A DNA stretch of 64,000 nt from Pedobacter sp. HDW13 (GTDB taxonomy: Bacteria; Bacteroidota; Bacteroidia; Sphingobacteriales; Sphingobacteriaceae): the NCBI RefSeq assembly GCF_011303555.1, contig NZ_CP049868.1, positions 5,456,001 to 5,520,000 of the forward strand, in the 5' to 3' direction. How positions within the stretch are numbered: position 1 is the first letter of the stretch; each line of letters begins with the position of its first letter. Made by a program: the position numbers and the translations under genes. Below are positions 53,742 to 63,485 of this stretch, one piece after another. Under the pieces are notes generated by a model, which was not told the DNA's origin, ran no database searches, and saw nothing but the letters and a program-made list of their open reading frames with translations.

Positions 53742-54465
53742 GTTTAGGTTTTTGTAGGTTAGGTTATAAATAGCCCGAAACTAAAGTTAGCTACCGGGTT
53801 AATTGGTTTAGTTGTTGGGGTTAAATAACCATCAGACAGCACAAATCAGGGTATTAATGCACGGTTATTTAAAATTTGGTTACAACAGCTGTTTCTTAAT
53901 TGATGTAAATCTCTGAATATCAATAAACGATAAACATCAAGTCTTTCTACAACGTCAGCCGAATGTATAAAGATTTACACCCAGATAAAAGAAAAAAGAT
54001 TGCGCAACCGTTTGATTGTAATGGCCAAATAGTATTGCTATTGCCCGAAGGACGATATAATAAAGGTAGAGGCAGTAGTTTTCGGGATTAAGTATTTGGT
54101 TTGCCTTGTGTATTCTTAAGCATTTCACAATAATTACATGCCTTGCAAGTTCATTTTGAAAAACAGATCCCTTCAATTTTATGCAAAAAAAAGCCAGGAC
54201 ATAAAAGCTAAACTATTAACTTATAAAAGTATAGCTGGAAAGACAATACGTTTTAAAGTGGATTAATCGCACTGGGTTTAATTTCAGTTGATCAAACGTT
54301 TGCGCAATGATGGCCAAAAATTAACTTTTATTTATTTCTAAAGTAATGCTTAATATTGATTTGATGAATCCCGATTTTACAGAACCAAACGCATCGGAAT
54401 GAATTAAATTATGCGCTGCTGTTTACTGCAGCTGGTAATTTTAAATTAAGGTCATTTTATTGTTA
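53742..54465. other. 724-base divergent intergenic region
   Basis: No supported gene. The longest ORF inside, 73 codons on the minus strand at 53955-54176, has no family, signal or start context and looks spurious. The region is AT-rich and must hold the promoters for the M60 gene and the second sigma-factor gene. One 20-bp inverted repeat is at 54288-54307 (separate entry). Confidence 0.6.
54288..54307. promoter_or_regulatory. 20-bp inverted repeat, possible operator
   Basis: TTGATCAAACGTTTGCGCAA pairs at 8 of 10 positions (TTGnnCAAACGTTTGnnCAA). The centre AAACGTTT resembles LacI-type operators. It lies 159 bases before the second sigma-factor gene. No regulator gene is in the window. Confidence 0.35.
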
Positions 54466-55029
54466 ATGAATAACTATACCAAACTTCCCGACCTGGTACT
54501 CATTCAATTGGTAAAAGAAGGAGACCAGTTTGCCTTTTCGCATATTTACGAAAGGTATTGGGGAATGCTTTTTATACATGCAAGAAAAATACTCGGCAAT
54601 GAAGATGAAGCTAAAGATATTGTTCAGAACCTGTTTTTTAGCCTTTACACCAATATCCATCACATAGATTTTAAAACTTCTTTCTCTTTTTATCTGTACC
54701 GTTCGGTAAAAAATATGGTGTTAGATCATATCAAACACCAGAAAATAGTTGACCGCTATCTCGAATCCTTTACTAATTTCTCCGATCAGGGAGCACTTGT
54801 TACTGATGAGGAAATTAGGCGCAAAGAACTGGAAAAAATTATTGAGCAGGGAATTGATGAGCTCCCCGGTAAAATGAAAGAAGTATTCTTGCTAAGCCGT
54901 AGAGAAAACATGTCGCACAAAGAAATTGCCGAAAAATTAGGCATTACCCAACACACCATTAAAAGCCAGATAAGCAATGCCATTCGCATTTTACGCAATA
55001 AAATAGGCGCCTGCCTGATGCTTTTCTAA
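54466..55029 (+). CDS. ECF sigma factor (sigma-70 family), locus 2
   Basis: A 187-residue ECF sigma factor. Region 2: FAFSHIYERYWGMLFIHARKILGNEDEAKDIVQNLFFSL; region 4: IDELPGKMKEVFLLSRRENMSHKEIAEKLGITQHTIKSQI. It is of the same FecI-like class as the first locus and clearly distinct in sequence. ATG at 54466 was preferred over an in-frame TTG at 54460. FecR follows at 55105. Confidence 0.92.
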   Translation: MNNYTKLPDLVLIQLVKEGDQFAFSHIYERYWGMLFIHARKILGNEDEAKDIVQNLFFSLYTNIHHIDFKTSFSFYLYRSVKNMVLDHIKHQKIVDRYLESFTNFSDQGALVTDEEIRRKELEKIIEQGIDELPGKMKEVFLLSRRENMSHKEIAEKLGITQHTIKSQISNAIRILRNKIGACLMLF

Positions 55030-55104
55030 TTTAAATTAAAATATTTTTTTTCTTTCTCATACCATCGCCACTTTCAATCGTCTTAGTTTAACAAGCCTAT
55101 TGAA

Positions 55105-56274
55105 ATGAACATGGAAGAATCCACCTTTAAAGAACTTCTACAAAAATACCAGGATGGAAAATGTACTCCGGAGGAGCTTAACATTTTGGAGAGCTGGTAT
55201 GTGGCAGAAGCCAGAAAGCCGATCCCCGCATACAGTGAAGCTGAACTGTATGAAATTAAAACTGCCGTATGGGATGACTTTTCGAAAAAAGCAGGTTTTA
55301 AGGCACAAGACTTTTCTCCAGAAAGCAAAACCGTTAAATTATTTAGGAACCTTGGCATTGCTGCAGCCCTTGTTGTGGCGCTGGGTATTGGTTTTTATTT
55401 TTACAGTACCCAAAATACCCAAACCAACCAATTGGCAAATAAGCAAACTACACCAATAGTACCGGGTAGTAACCGTGCCATGTTAACGCTTGCCGATGGA
55501 ACAAAAGTTGCGCTTGATGACTCGAAAAACGGAGAACTAGCTCAAAAATCGGGCATTCAAATTGTAAAACTGGCAGATGGCCAATTACTTTACCGGATAC
55601 CGAAATCAACACAAAAAACAGGTTTAGCGCACCTGTTAAATACCGTACAAACACCCAATGGCGGGCAATATCAGCTTATACTCGAAGATGGCACCAAAGT
55701 TTGGCTAAATGCAGCTTCTTCTTTGCGCTACCCTATGGCTTTTAGCAATCACGATAGGGTTGTTGAACTAGAGGGAGAAGCCTACTTCGAAGTGGCAAAA
55801 GATAAGAAAAGAAGATTTGTGGTTAAAACCATCCAACAGGAGGTAGCCGTATTGGGTACTCATTTTAATATTAATGCCTACCCCGAAGAAAGCAGTGTAA
55901 AAACAACCTTGCTTGAAGGCAGTGTACGCGTAGTACAAAAAAACAAAGAAACAGGCGCTACCGTACTTTTAAAACCCGGACAAGCTTCTCAATTTAATGG
56001 CGACCGGTTTGATGTGAAGGAAGTAGATACCGAAGAGGCCGTGGCCTGGAAAAACGGTTATTTCGTATTCGATAACGAAGACCTTAAAACAGCTGTTAGA
56101 AAAGTAGCACGATGGTACAACCTTGAGGTAGTGTACACCGGGCAGTTTGGAGCAGTAGAAATAGGAGGATCTGTATCGCGGTTCGATAATATTGATCAGG
56201 TACTACAGGTACTTAGGTTAACTACCAGGTTAAATTTCAAAGTTGAAGGAAGGAGGTTAATCATCAGTCACTAA
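55105..56274 (+). CDS. FecR-family anti-sigma factor, locus 2
   Basis: A 389-residue protein. Cytoplasmic sigma-binding helices (about 1-70), one membrane helix (about 76-98, LFRNLGIAAALVVALGIGFYF), a periplasmic FecR domain (TPNGGQYQLILEDGTKVWLNAASSLRYP and VELEGEAYFEVAKDKKRRFVV), and a C-terminal DUF4974 domain ending NFKVEGRRLIISH. It relays the receptor signal to the sigma factor at 54466. A second in-frame ATG at 55111 is possible as the start. Confidence 0.93.
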   Translation: MNMEESTFKELLQKYQDGKCTPEELNILESWYVAEARKPIPAYSEAELYEIKTAVWDDFSKKAGFKAQDFSPESKTVKLFRNLGIAAALVVALGIGFYFYSTQNTQTNQLANKQTTPIVPGSNRAMLTLADGTKVALDDSKNGELAQKSGIQIVKLADGQLLYRIPKSTQKTGLAHLLNTVQTPNGGQYQLILEDGTKVWLNAASSLRYPMAFSNHDRVVELEGEAYFEVAKDKKRRFVVKTIQQEVAVLGTHFNINAYPEESSVKTTLLEGSVRVVQKNKETGATVLLKPGQASQFNGDRFDVKEVDTEEAVAWKNGYFVFDNEDLKTAVRKVARWYNLEVVYTGQFGAVEIGGSVSRFDNIDQVLQVLRLTTRLNFKVEGRRLIISH

Positions 56275-56376
56275 AATTTAGCCTATAAATCGAAGGCGCG
56301 GCAACGCCTCCGATTACTGATAAAGGCTTAAAGCAATATTAATTATTTCAATAAACCAACTTAGCAAACCAAATGT

Positions 56377-59300
56377 ATGAATTTTAAACAAAAAATCTTG
56401 GGTAGGGCATTTTGTGCCCATCGCGGACTAAAACGATACCTTATTATGAGAATCTCTTTGACCATGGTTTTGATGACATCGATCTTTCTACAGATCAGTA
56501 TCGGTGCCGATGGTCAGAATATTACCCTAAAAGAAAATAATGCAGCACTGAAAGATATTTTAAAAAAAATAAAGAAACAGAGTGGCTACAGCTTTATTTA
56601 TATGGGCAATGTTTTTAAAAATGCAAAACCAGTAAGCATATTAGCTAATAATGAAAGCATTACAGCGGTACTGGATGATGCTTTTAGAAACCAACCGCTT
56701 GATTATATGCTTAGCAATAAAACCATTATTGTTCAGCAGAAAAGCAATATACTGCCTCAAAATAGCAATATTGTACAGCTTAAAGATGTAAGCGGGAAAG
56801 TGCTCGATGAAACAGGCAGCCCCTTGCCGGGAGCCAGTATTAAAGTTAAAGGGCAAAATGTAAGTACAACAACAGATCTGAATGGGGTATTTACCCTGAA
56901 AGGCATTTCGGCCGATGCTGTTTTAACCGTTTCTTTTGTGGGTTATGAACCACAAGATGTGAACGTAAATACATTAGGCCAACTGGTTATTAAACTTAGT
57001 CCGGTTTCTGCCAAATTGGGCGATGTAGTAGTTGTAGGTTACGGTACACAAAAGAAAGCCAACCTCATCGGATCAGTTTCACAATTAACAGCCAAAGACA
57101 TCAACGACAGGCCGGTATCTTCTTTAGCCAACGCACTTACGGGTCAGTTGCCGGGCGTTACGGTAATACAGCGTAGCGGTCAGCCAGGTGTAGGTACGGG
57201 TAACATTCAAATCAGGGGTGTAGGTTCGTTTGGCGCTAACGCAGGTGCATTAATATTGGTTGACGGTATTCCCGTAAACTCGTTTAATGATATCGACCCC
57301 AACGACGTAGCGAATATTTCGATCCTAAAAGATGCCTCAACAGCTGCCATATATGGTTCGCGGGCTGCAAACGGTGTTATTTTGGTTAGCACCAAAACCG
57401 GAACCAGTAGCGATGGTAAAATTAAAATTGCCTATAACGGTTACACTGGTACACAACGGGCTACAACTTACCCCGAATTTGTCGATTCGTGGGAGTATGC
57501 TACCTTGCTTAACGAAGCACAGCCGGGTGCCTATACAGCAGCACAAATCCAAAAGTATAAAGATGGCTCCGATCCGGATAATTACCCCAACGAAAACTAC
57601 ATCAAACAGGTATTAAAAAAATCAACTTTTCAAACCGGACATAATTTATCGCTATCCAACAGCTTAGGTAATACACAATATTTACTTTCTGCTGGTTATC
57701 TCTATCAAAATGGTATTGTAGAAAAGAACAATTATAACCGCTACAATATCCGGTTTAATATGGCTAATCAAATTAGCAAAAAGCTTAAATTAACCACACG
57801 CCTTTCGGGAGCACAATACATTAATAACGAACCCGCACCGCCAGCCACTTTAGACTGGACTGATATGTTAACCAACATTAGCCAGGTAATCAGGGTACCA
57901 GCCATTTATGTAAACAAACTGAGTAACGGAGATTATGGACTGGGTGTTGTGGCTAAAGGTACACCGGTTTCCTATTCGGATAACGAATCTTTCTTTAAAA
58001 GCAAACAGACCGATTTATTGGCCAATATGCGTTTGGATTGGGAAGTAATTAAAAATTTAAAACTTTCTGTTATTGGTGGATATACCCAACTAACGGGTAA
58101 TTCGCAACGTTTTTTAGCCAACCAACGCTTAAACAGTACTGTTACGCTTGGCCCGGGAAGCCTTAATCAGGTTAGTTTAAATAATAACTACAAAACATTA
58201 CAACAACTGGCTGAGTATAAAATAAAGATCAAAGACCACGAGATTGGTATTCTTGCCGGACATTCGTACGAATTCAATAAAACAGATACCGTTTCGGCAA
58301 ACAGATCAGGATACAATAGTAATACCCTTACCCAAATTAATGCCGGAGATGCCAGTACCCAAAAAAATACTGGAAACGGAGCTGAATTTGCACTCGATTC
58401 TTATTTTGGTAGATTGAATTACAATTACAACAACCGCTACCTGGCCGAGTTTACAGTACGTTACGATGGTTCATCACGCTTTCCTGACGCCAGTAAATAT
58501 GCAACCTTTCCGGCCGGGGCTATTGGCTGGCGTATTTCGGAAGAGTCATTTTTAAAAGATAAATTCAACTGGCTAAGCGACCTTAAAATTAAAGCTTCTT
58601 ACGGTACACTAGGGAATCAGAACATTGGTAACTACGCTTATCAAAACGTACTGAATGCGGGATTTAATTATCCCTTTGGTGGCACTTTATCAACCGGTGT
58701 AGCCAATACCCGACTGGTAGATCCAACCATTAAATGGGAATCGACCCGAACAAAGGATTTAGGTGTTGAAGGTAGTTTATTTAAAGGGAAACTGGGCTTT
58801 AGTGCTACCTATTTCGATCGTTATACTTACGATATTTTGGTTAGTCCGGCTTCCAGTGTATCAACTGTATTGGGCTTTAGCGTTGGCTTACAAAACTCTG
58901 GCCGCTTAAGCAACCGTGGCTGGGAATTTACCTTAGATTATAGAAATAACATTGGCAGTTTAAATTACGCAGTAAACGGAAACTTCTCTGTGATCCGCAA
59001 TAAAGTACTCGATTTGGGTGTAGGTAATATTACCCAACCTAACGGAATGGTAGGAAACGGATCAACCTTGTTTAATGGTTTTCCTATGGATATGTACTAT
59101 GGCTATCGGGCTGATGGTTTGTTTGTTGATGCCGCCGATATTGCCGGTTATGCCAATCAGAAAAGCATTAACCCGAATGTAAAACCGGGCGATATCCGTT
59201 ACCAGGATATAAGTGGCCCCAATGGTGTTCCTGATGGTAAGGTAGATGCCACTTACGACCGTACTTTTTTGGGCAGCAGGATACCTAAATACACTTTTGG

Positions 59301-59769
59301 CTTAAACCTTTCAGCCAGCTACAAGAAATTTGATATATCTATCCTGCTACAAGGCATAAGTGGTGCCAACGGTTATTTGGATGGTTATGCCGGATGGGCT
59401 TTTTACCAGAACGGAAATATTCAGCGTTACCAGGCTGATTCGCATTGGTCGACTGCCAATCCCGATCCCAATGCCAAATACCCACGCTTAGAAACCATTT
59501 CGAATACCGGCACAGCAAATACCTTAACTTCTTCGTTCTGGATGTTGAACGGTAGTTATTTGAAAGTGAGGAATGTACAACTGGGTTACAAATTTACTTC
59601 AGCATCGTTAAAAGATAAGGGAATTGAGGGCCTAAGGGTGTATGCTACAGCACAAAATCCACTTGCTTTCAGCAAATATCCTAAAGGCTGGGATCCTGAA
59701 ACCATTACAAGTGGTTCTTATTATCCGATTATGGCAGTATACACACTGGGTTTAAATGTTAATTTTTAA
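56377..59769 (+). CDS. SusC/RagA TonB-linked outer-membrane transporter with STN domain (locus 2)
   Basis: A 1130-residue receptor. It has an N-terminal signal region, an STN domain (ALKDILKKIKKQSGYSFIYMG to SNKTIIVQQK), and a regulatory beta domain (GKVLDETGSPLPGASIKVKG). The canonical SusC box GDVVVVGYGTQKKANLIGSVSQL is followed by VSILKDASTAAIYGSRAANGVILV-like plug residues. The barrel ends YTLGLNVNF. Its last stop base is shared with the ATG of susD (TAATG). The downstream sulfatase suggests a sulfated glycan ligand. Confidence 0.94.
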   Translation: MNFKQKILGRAFCAHRGLKRYLIMRISLTMVLMTSIFLQISIGADGQNITLKENNAALKDILKKIKKQSGYSFIYMGNVFKNAKPVSILANNESITAVLDDAFRNQPLDYMLSNKTIIVQQKSNILPQNSNIVQLKDVSGKVLDETGSPLPGASIKVKGQNVSTTTDLNGVFTLKGISADAVLTVSFVGYEPQDVNVNTLGQLVIKLSPVSAKLGDVVVVGYGTQKKANLIGSVSQLTAKDINDRPVSSLANALTGQLPGVTVIQRSGQPGVGTGNIQIRGVGSFGANAGALILVDGIPVNSFNDIDPNDVANISILKDASTAAIYGSRAANGVILVSTKTGTSSDGKIKIAYNGYTGTQRATTYPEFVDSWEYATLLNEAQPGAYTAAQIQKYKDGSDPDNYPNENYIKQVLKKSTFQTGHNLSLSNSLGNTQYLLSAGYLYQNGIVEKNNYNRYNIRFNMANQISKKLKLTTRLSGAQYINNEPAPPATLDWTDMLTNISQVIRVPAIYVNKLSNGDYGLGVVAKGTPVSYSDNESFFKSKQTDLLANMRLDWEVIKNLKLSVIGGYTQLTGNSQRFLANQRLNSTVTLGPGSLNQVSLNNNYKTLQQLAEYKIKIKDHEIGILAGHSYEFNKTDTVSANRSGYNSNTLTQINAGDASTQKNTGNGAEFALDSYFGRLNYNYNNRYLAEFTVRYDGSSRFPDASKYATFPAGAIGWRISEESFLKDKFNWLSDLKIKASYGTLGNQNIGNYAYQNVLNAGFNYPFGGTLSTGVANTRLVDPTIKWESTRTKDLGVEGSLFKGKLGFSATYFDRYTYDILVSPASSVSTVLGFSVGLQNSGRLSNRGWEFTLDYRNNIGSLNYAVNGNFSVIRNKVLDLGVGNITQPNGMVGNGSTLFNGFPMDMYYGYRADGLFVDAADIAGYANQKSINPNVKPGDIRYQDISGPNGVPDGKVDATYDRTFLGSRIPKYTFGLNLSASYKKFDISILLQGISGANGYLDGYAGWAFYQNGNIQRYQADSHWSTANPDPNAKYPRLETISNTGTANTLTSSFWMLNGSYLKVRNVQLGYKFTSASLKDKGIEGLRVYATAQNPLAFSKYPKGWDPETITSGSYYPIMAVYTLGLNVNF

Positions 59770-61433
59770 TGATTACTGAGATGAAAATATTATATAAATC
59801 TATATTACCAGGCTTAATTGTACTTTTACTGATGGTATCGTGCAGGAAAGAACTGGACAGAGCGCCTTTGGATCAGTTTTCGAGCCAAACATTCTGGGAT
59901 ACCGAACAAAATACCATGCTGGCACTAACCGGGGTATACAAAGGAAATATTCAGATGTCGGTTAATCCAACCAGTGCAGAGTTTTCGGCTACCGATTGGT
60001 GGTCTTACCATGGTTTGCTTTACCTCGAATTTGCTACCGATAATGCTTACGACAGGAGAGGAGACAATTCGGGTTTTAATACACTCACCAATGGCACGCT
60101 AACGGCAACCAACAGTTACCTGGCCAATTACTGGAGCTTAAGTTACAAACGTATTGCAAGGTGTAACTACTTTATAGAGAATATTGCCAAAGCACCGATT
60201 GATGCTGCTAAAATAGCCCGAATGACTGCAGAAAGCAGGTTTATAAGGGCTTGCCAGTACTTTTATCTTTCGCAATATTTTGGCGCTGTTCCTTTAGTCG
60301 AAAAAACACTCACCCTTACCGAAGCCAATACCGTAAGCAAAAGTACCAAAGATCAGGTTCAGGCCTATGCCGAAACGGAATTTAAGGCCATTGCTGCTAC
60401 ATTACCGAAACAGAACAGCATGCCGGCTGCCGAACGTGGAAGGGCTACACAGCAGGCAGCACTTGCATTTTTAGGCCGCATTTATCTTGCCCAACAAAAA
60501 TGGACTGAAGCTGCAGCTACCTATAAACAGCTTATCGATCTCAATGAGAACCTTATTGATCCGAATTATGAAAGTCTTTTTAATGGCACCAACGAAACCA
60601 GTAAAGAGATTATTTTTGCCACACAATACATTCAGGATCTGGCACCCAATGCCATGATGCAGCATAATTATCCGGCTAAACTGGGCGGTTATGTTTTATA
60701 CTGTCCGCTGGGAAGTTTGGTAGAATCGTACGAATTTACAGATGGTACGCCTTTTTCTTATGCTGATGCAAGGTACAATGCAGCCAATGTAGGCCTTAAC
60801 CGCGATCCGCGCCTGAAATATACGGTATTGTATAACGGGCAGGCTTTCAAAAATATCGTTTATACCAGTAATCCAGATGACAGCAGTTCTCCCGACCAGT
60901 TAACTACAACCAAACAAGCCACCCGTACCGGTTATGCACTTAAAAAGTTTAACAGCGAGGCTTTTAGTGGTGGCGACCTGCAAAACTCGGGCGTCGATTT
61001 ACCAATTATCAGGTATGCAGAGGTTTTGCTAAGCTATTTAGAAGCCAAACTCGAATCTGGTGCGGCTATCGATCAATCTTTGCTTGATGAAACCATCAAT
61101 AAAGTTCGCGGCAGGGCCACAGTTAACATGCCTAAAGTAACAGAAACCAATCAGGCAGCATTGCGTACCATTTTACGCAGGGAAAGAAGGAATGAACTGG
61201 CACTGGAAGGAATCCGCTATTGGGATTTGTTACGCTGGAAAAATATCGGACAGGTACTGAACGGCGATTTCTACGGTGCGGCTTTTCCGGGAGCAACCAA
61301 TCTTCGGAAAAAAGGAACAGCTGTAGATCCTTACAGCAGATGGTTTGTAACGTCTAAAGCTTTCAGAACCGGACAAGACGAACTTTGGCCTGTGCCGCAG
61401 AGTGAGGTGAATATTAATCCTAAACTTAAATAA
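59769..61433 (+). CDS. SusD/RagB-family surface lipoprotein (locus 2)
   Basis: A 554-residue lipoprotein (lipobox LLMVSC, Cys 25). The SusD fold shows NYWSLSYKRIARCNYFIENI, ARMTAESRFIRACQYFYLSQYFGAVPLV, AALAFLGRIYLAQQKWTEAAATYKQLI, and the C-terminal RRERRNELALEGIRYWDLLRWK, all typical. The start ATG overlaps the susC stop by one base; a second ATG at 59781 is possible. It binds the substrate for its SusC partner. Confidence 0.94.
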   Translation: MITEMKILYKSILPGLIVLLLMVSCRKELDRAPLDQFSSQTFWDTEQNTMLALTGVYKGNIQMSVNPTSAEFSATDWWSYHGLLYLEFATDNAYDRRGDNSGFNTLTNGTLTATNSYLANYWSLSYKRIARCNYFIENIAKAPIDAAKIARMTAESRFIRACQYFYLSQYFGAVPLVEKTLTLTEANTVSKSTKDQVQAYAETEFKAIAATLPKQNSMPAAERGRATQQAALAFLGRIYLAQQKWTEAAATYKQLIDLNENLIDPNYESLFNGTNETSKEIIFATQYIQDLAPNAMMQHNYPAKLGGYVLYCPLGSLVESYEFTDGTPFSYADARYNAANVGLNRDPRLKYTVLYNGQAFKNIVYTSNPDDSSSPDQLTTTKQATRTGYALKKFNSEAFSGGDLQNSGVDLPIIRYAEVLLSYLEAKLESGAAIDQSLLDETINKVRGRATVNMPKVTETNQAALRTILRRERRNELALEGIRYWDLLRWKNIGQVLNGDFYGAAFPGATNLRKKGTAVDPYSRWFVTSKAFRTGQDELWPVPQSEVNINPKLK

Positions 61434-62930
61434 ATGAAAATTCCATTACTGATTTTAATGTCTTTTTTTGGTCTGCAGAGCTTTGCCCAGAAAAAACCCA
61501 ATGTAATTTTAATCTGTGCCGATGATTTGGGCTATGGCGACCTGAGCTGCTACGGTGCAACTAAATTGCACACCCCAAATCTGGATAAACTTGCTGCCAA
61601 AGGTATCCGTTTTACCAACGGACACTCTACTTCAGCTACCTGTACACCTGCGCGCTACGCCTTAATGACTGGCGAATATCCATGGCGGAAAAAAGGAACA
61701 GGTATTCTTCCTGGCGATGCTGCATTGATTATTCCAACGGACAGGAAGACCTTACCAAAAGTTTTTAAAGAAGCTGGTTATCAAACCGCAATTGTGGGTA
61801 AGTGGCATCTGGGCCTTGGCGATCAGGTAGAAAAAAACTGGAACGGAGAAATTAAACCCGGACCTAATGAAGTTGGTTTTGGTTATTCTTTTATTTTTCC
61901 GGCTACGGCCGATCGGGTTCCTACTGTTTTTCTTCAGGATCATCAGGTAGTGGCGCTGGATAAGGCAGATCCGATTGCAGTAGATTACAAGCAGAAAATT
62001 GGCGACGAACCTACCGGAAAGGAAAACCCTGAGCTGCTAAAAATGAAAAGCACACCGGGACAGGGGCACGATAATACCATTGTAAATGGCATTGGTCGCA
62101 TCGGTTTTATGACGGGTGGAAAAATGGCCCGTTGGGTAGACGAAGAGCTTTCTTTCACCTTCCTTACGCAGGCCAAACAATTTATTGCATCGAAAAAACA
62201 ATCGCCTTTTTTCCTTTATTTCGCTTTAACTGAGCCGCACGTACCGCGTATGCCGGCAACCATGTTTAAAGATAAAAGTGGTTTAGGCGCCAGAGGTGAT
62301 GCTATTTTGCAATTAGACTGGACAGTAGGAGAAATTATGAAGGAACTTGAACATCAGGGCATTGCACAAAATACCATGATTGTATTTACCAGTGATAATG
62401 GTCCGGTGCTGGATGATGGTTACCAGGATGAGGCTGTTACACGACGCAACGGACATACCCCTGCCGGAACACTTAGGGGTGGTAAATATAGCGCACTGGA
62501 AGGCGGTACGCGTGTGCCGTTTATCATCAACTGGCCAGCGGGTATTAAACCGGCTGTGTCTGACGCGCTGGTATCGCAAATCGATTTTATTCAATCTTTT
62601 GCTGCCTTATTGCAGGCCAAAATACCGGCTGGAACGGCAACGGATAGTGAAAACCAATTGGCTTCTTTTTTAGGAAAAAATAAAACCGGTCGCTCTGTTT
62701 ATATTGAGCAGGGTGGAGCGCTTTCCATTATTAAAGATAACTGGAAATACATTACACCAGAAAAAGGACCTGCTTATGCTAAGGCGGTAGGTATTGAAAC
62801 CGGAAACCTGGATGCGCCACAACTTTATGACTTGAGTAAAGACAAGGAAGAAAAAAATAATCTGGCTGCTACTTATCCCGATAAAGTAAAGGCACTTGCT
62901 GCTTTACTGGCAGAGATTAAAAGTAAATAG
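61434..62930 (+). CDS. Sulfatase (formylglycine-dependent, S1 family)
   Basis: A 498-residue exported sulfatase (Sec signal to SFAQ). ICADDLGYGDLSCYG holds the first metal-binding Asp residues (Asp 30, 31). The formylglycine motif CTPAR begins at Cys 70. KWHLGLGDQ, TEPHVPRMP, TSDNGPV and LRGGKYSALEGGTRVPFIINWP complete the family signature. It removes sulfate from glycans in the periplasm. It starts directly after the susD stop, so it is the last gene of the second locus. Maturation needs a formylglycine-generating enzyme not seen here. Confidence 0.94.
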   Translation: MKIPLLILMSFFGLQSFAQKKPNVILICADDLGYGDLSCYGATKLHTPNLDKLAAKGIRFTNGHSTSATCTPARYALMTGEYPWRKKGTGILPGDAALIIPTDRKTLPKVFKEAGYQTAIVGKWHLGLGDQVEKNWNGEIKPGPNEVGFGYSFIFPATADRVPTVFLQDHQVVALDKADPIAVDYKQKIGDEPTGKENPELLKMKSTPGQGHDNTIVNGIGRIGFMTGGKMARWVDEELSFTFLTQAKQFIASKKQSPFFLYFALTEPHVPRMPATMFKDKSGLGARGDAILQLDWTVGEIMKELEHQGIAQNTMIVFTSDNGPVLDDGYQDEAVTRRNGHTPAGTLRGGKYSALEGGTRVPFIINWPAGIKPAVSDALVSQIDFIQSFAALLQAKIPAGTATDSENQLASFLGKNKTGRSVYIEQGGALSIIKDNWKYITPEKGPAYAKAVGIETGNLDAPQLYDLSKDKEEKNNLAATYPDKVKALAALLAEIKSK

Positions 62931-62968
62931 CACCCTACATTTTGATGTGAAAAGCATCGGTTTATAGC

Positions 62969-63005
62969 GCAGGCACTCCGTAAAAGGAGCTGCCTGCTTT
63001 TTTGT
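62969..63005 (+). terminator. Terminator at the end of locus 2
   Basis: GCAGGCA-CTCC pairs with GGAGCTGCCTGC around GTAAAA, with one bulge, then a T tract. It begins 39 bases after the sulfatase stop. Confidence 0.8.
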
Positions 63006-63042
63006 TTTAAGTTGTTTATCAAGTGATGCTATTCAAAGGATC

Positions 63043-63345
63043 GTCATGCTGAATGTATTTCAGCATCTCCTATGCCGGATACTTCGGTGTCGTCATTTCG
63101 AGCGAAGTGCAACGTAGTCGAGAAATCTGTCTTTATAGATTTCTCCGTTCGCTACCGGTGAAAAACCGGTTCACTTCAGTCGAAATGACGATTCTTCTAT
63201 TGGGTCTGTCAATAGTAGCGGAATCGAAGGGCCTTTGTTATTCCATTCGCTTATCGTTATTGCGTAGGTCCGTCATTCCCGCGTATGCGGGAACCGTAAT
63301 GCTTTCACTATTGTTCCATATCCACAGGCTTTTTTCCGCCTGACG
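63043..63345. repeat. Dispersed repeat cluster (GTCATTTCGA family), copy 4
   Basis: CGTCATTTCGA...AGAAATCT (from 63091) faces AGATTTCTC...TCGAAATGACG (to 63190), making a long inverted repeat. A separate CGTCATGCTGAATGTATTTCAGCATCTC palindrome-like word precedes it (63043-63070), and CGTCATTCCCGCG with GCGGGAA follows (63271-63293). The rest of the 62931-63485 gap holds no gene. Confidence 0.75.
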
Positions 63346-63485
63346 CCGCGGGGCTTCGATATTCATTTCCCAGGTATAAAATCGGATCAGGGCAATGGCC
63401 AGAGCAGTAGGTTAAATTGTAAACTGGCTATACAATTAATACCAATCCCAATGCTTAAATTTAAGTAGCAGCAATAATTAAAGTT

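Noticed and set aside
53955..54176. 73-codon minus-strand ORF in the divergent gap
   Set aside because: No family, no signal peptide, and the region is expected to hold promoters.
63053..63343. 96-codon ORF after the sulfatase
   Set aside because: It runs entirely through the dispersed GTCATTTCGA repeat; codon content is that of the repeat.
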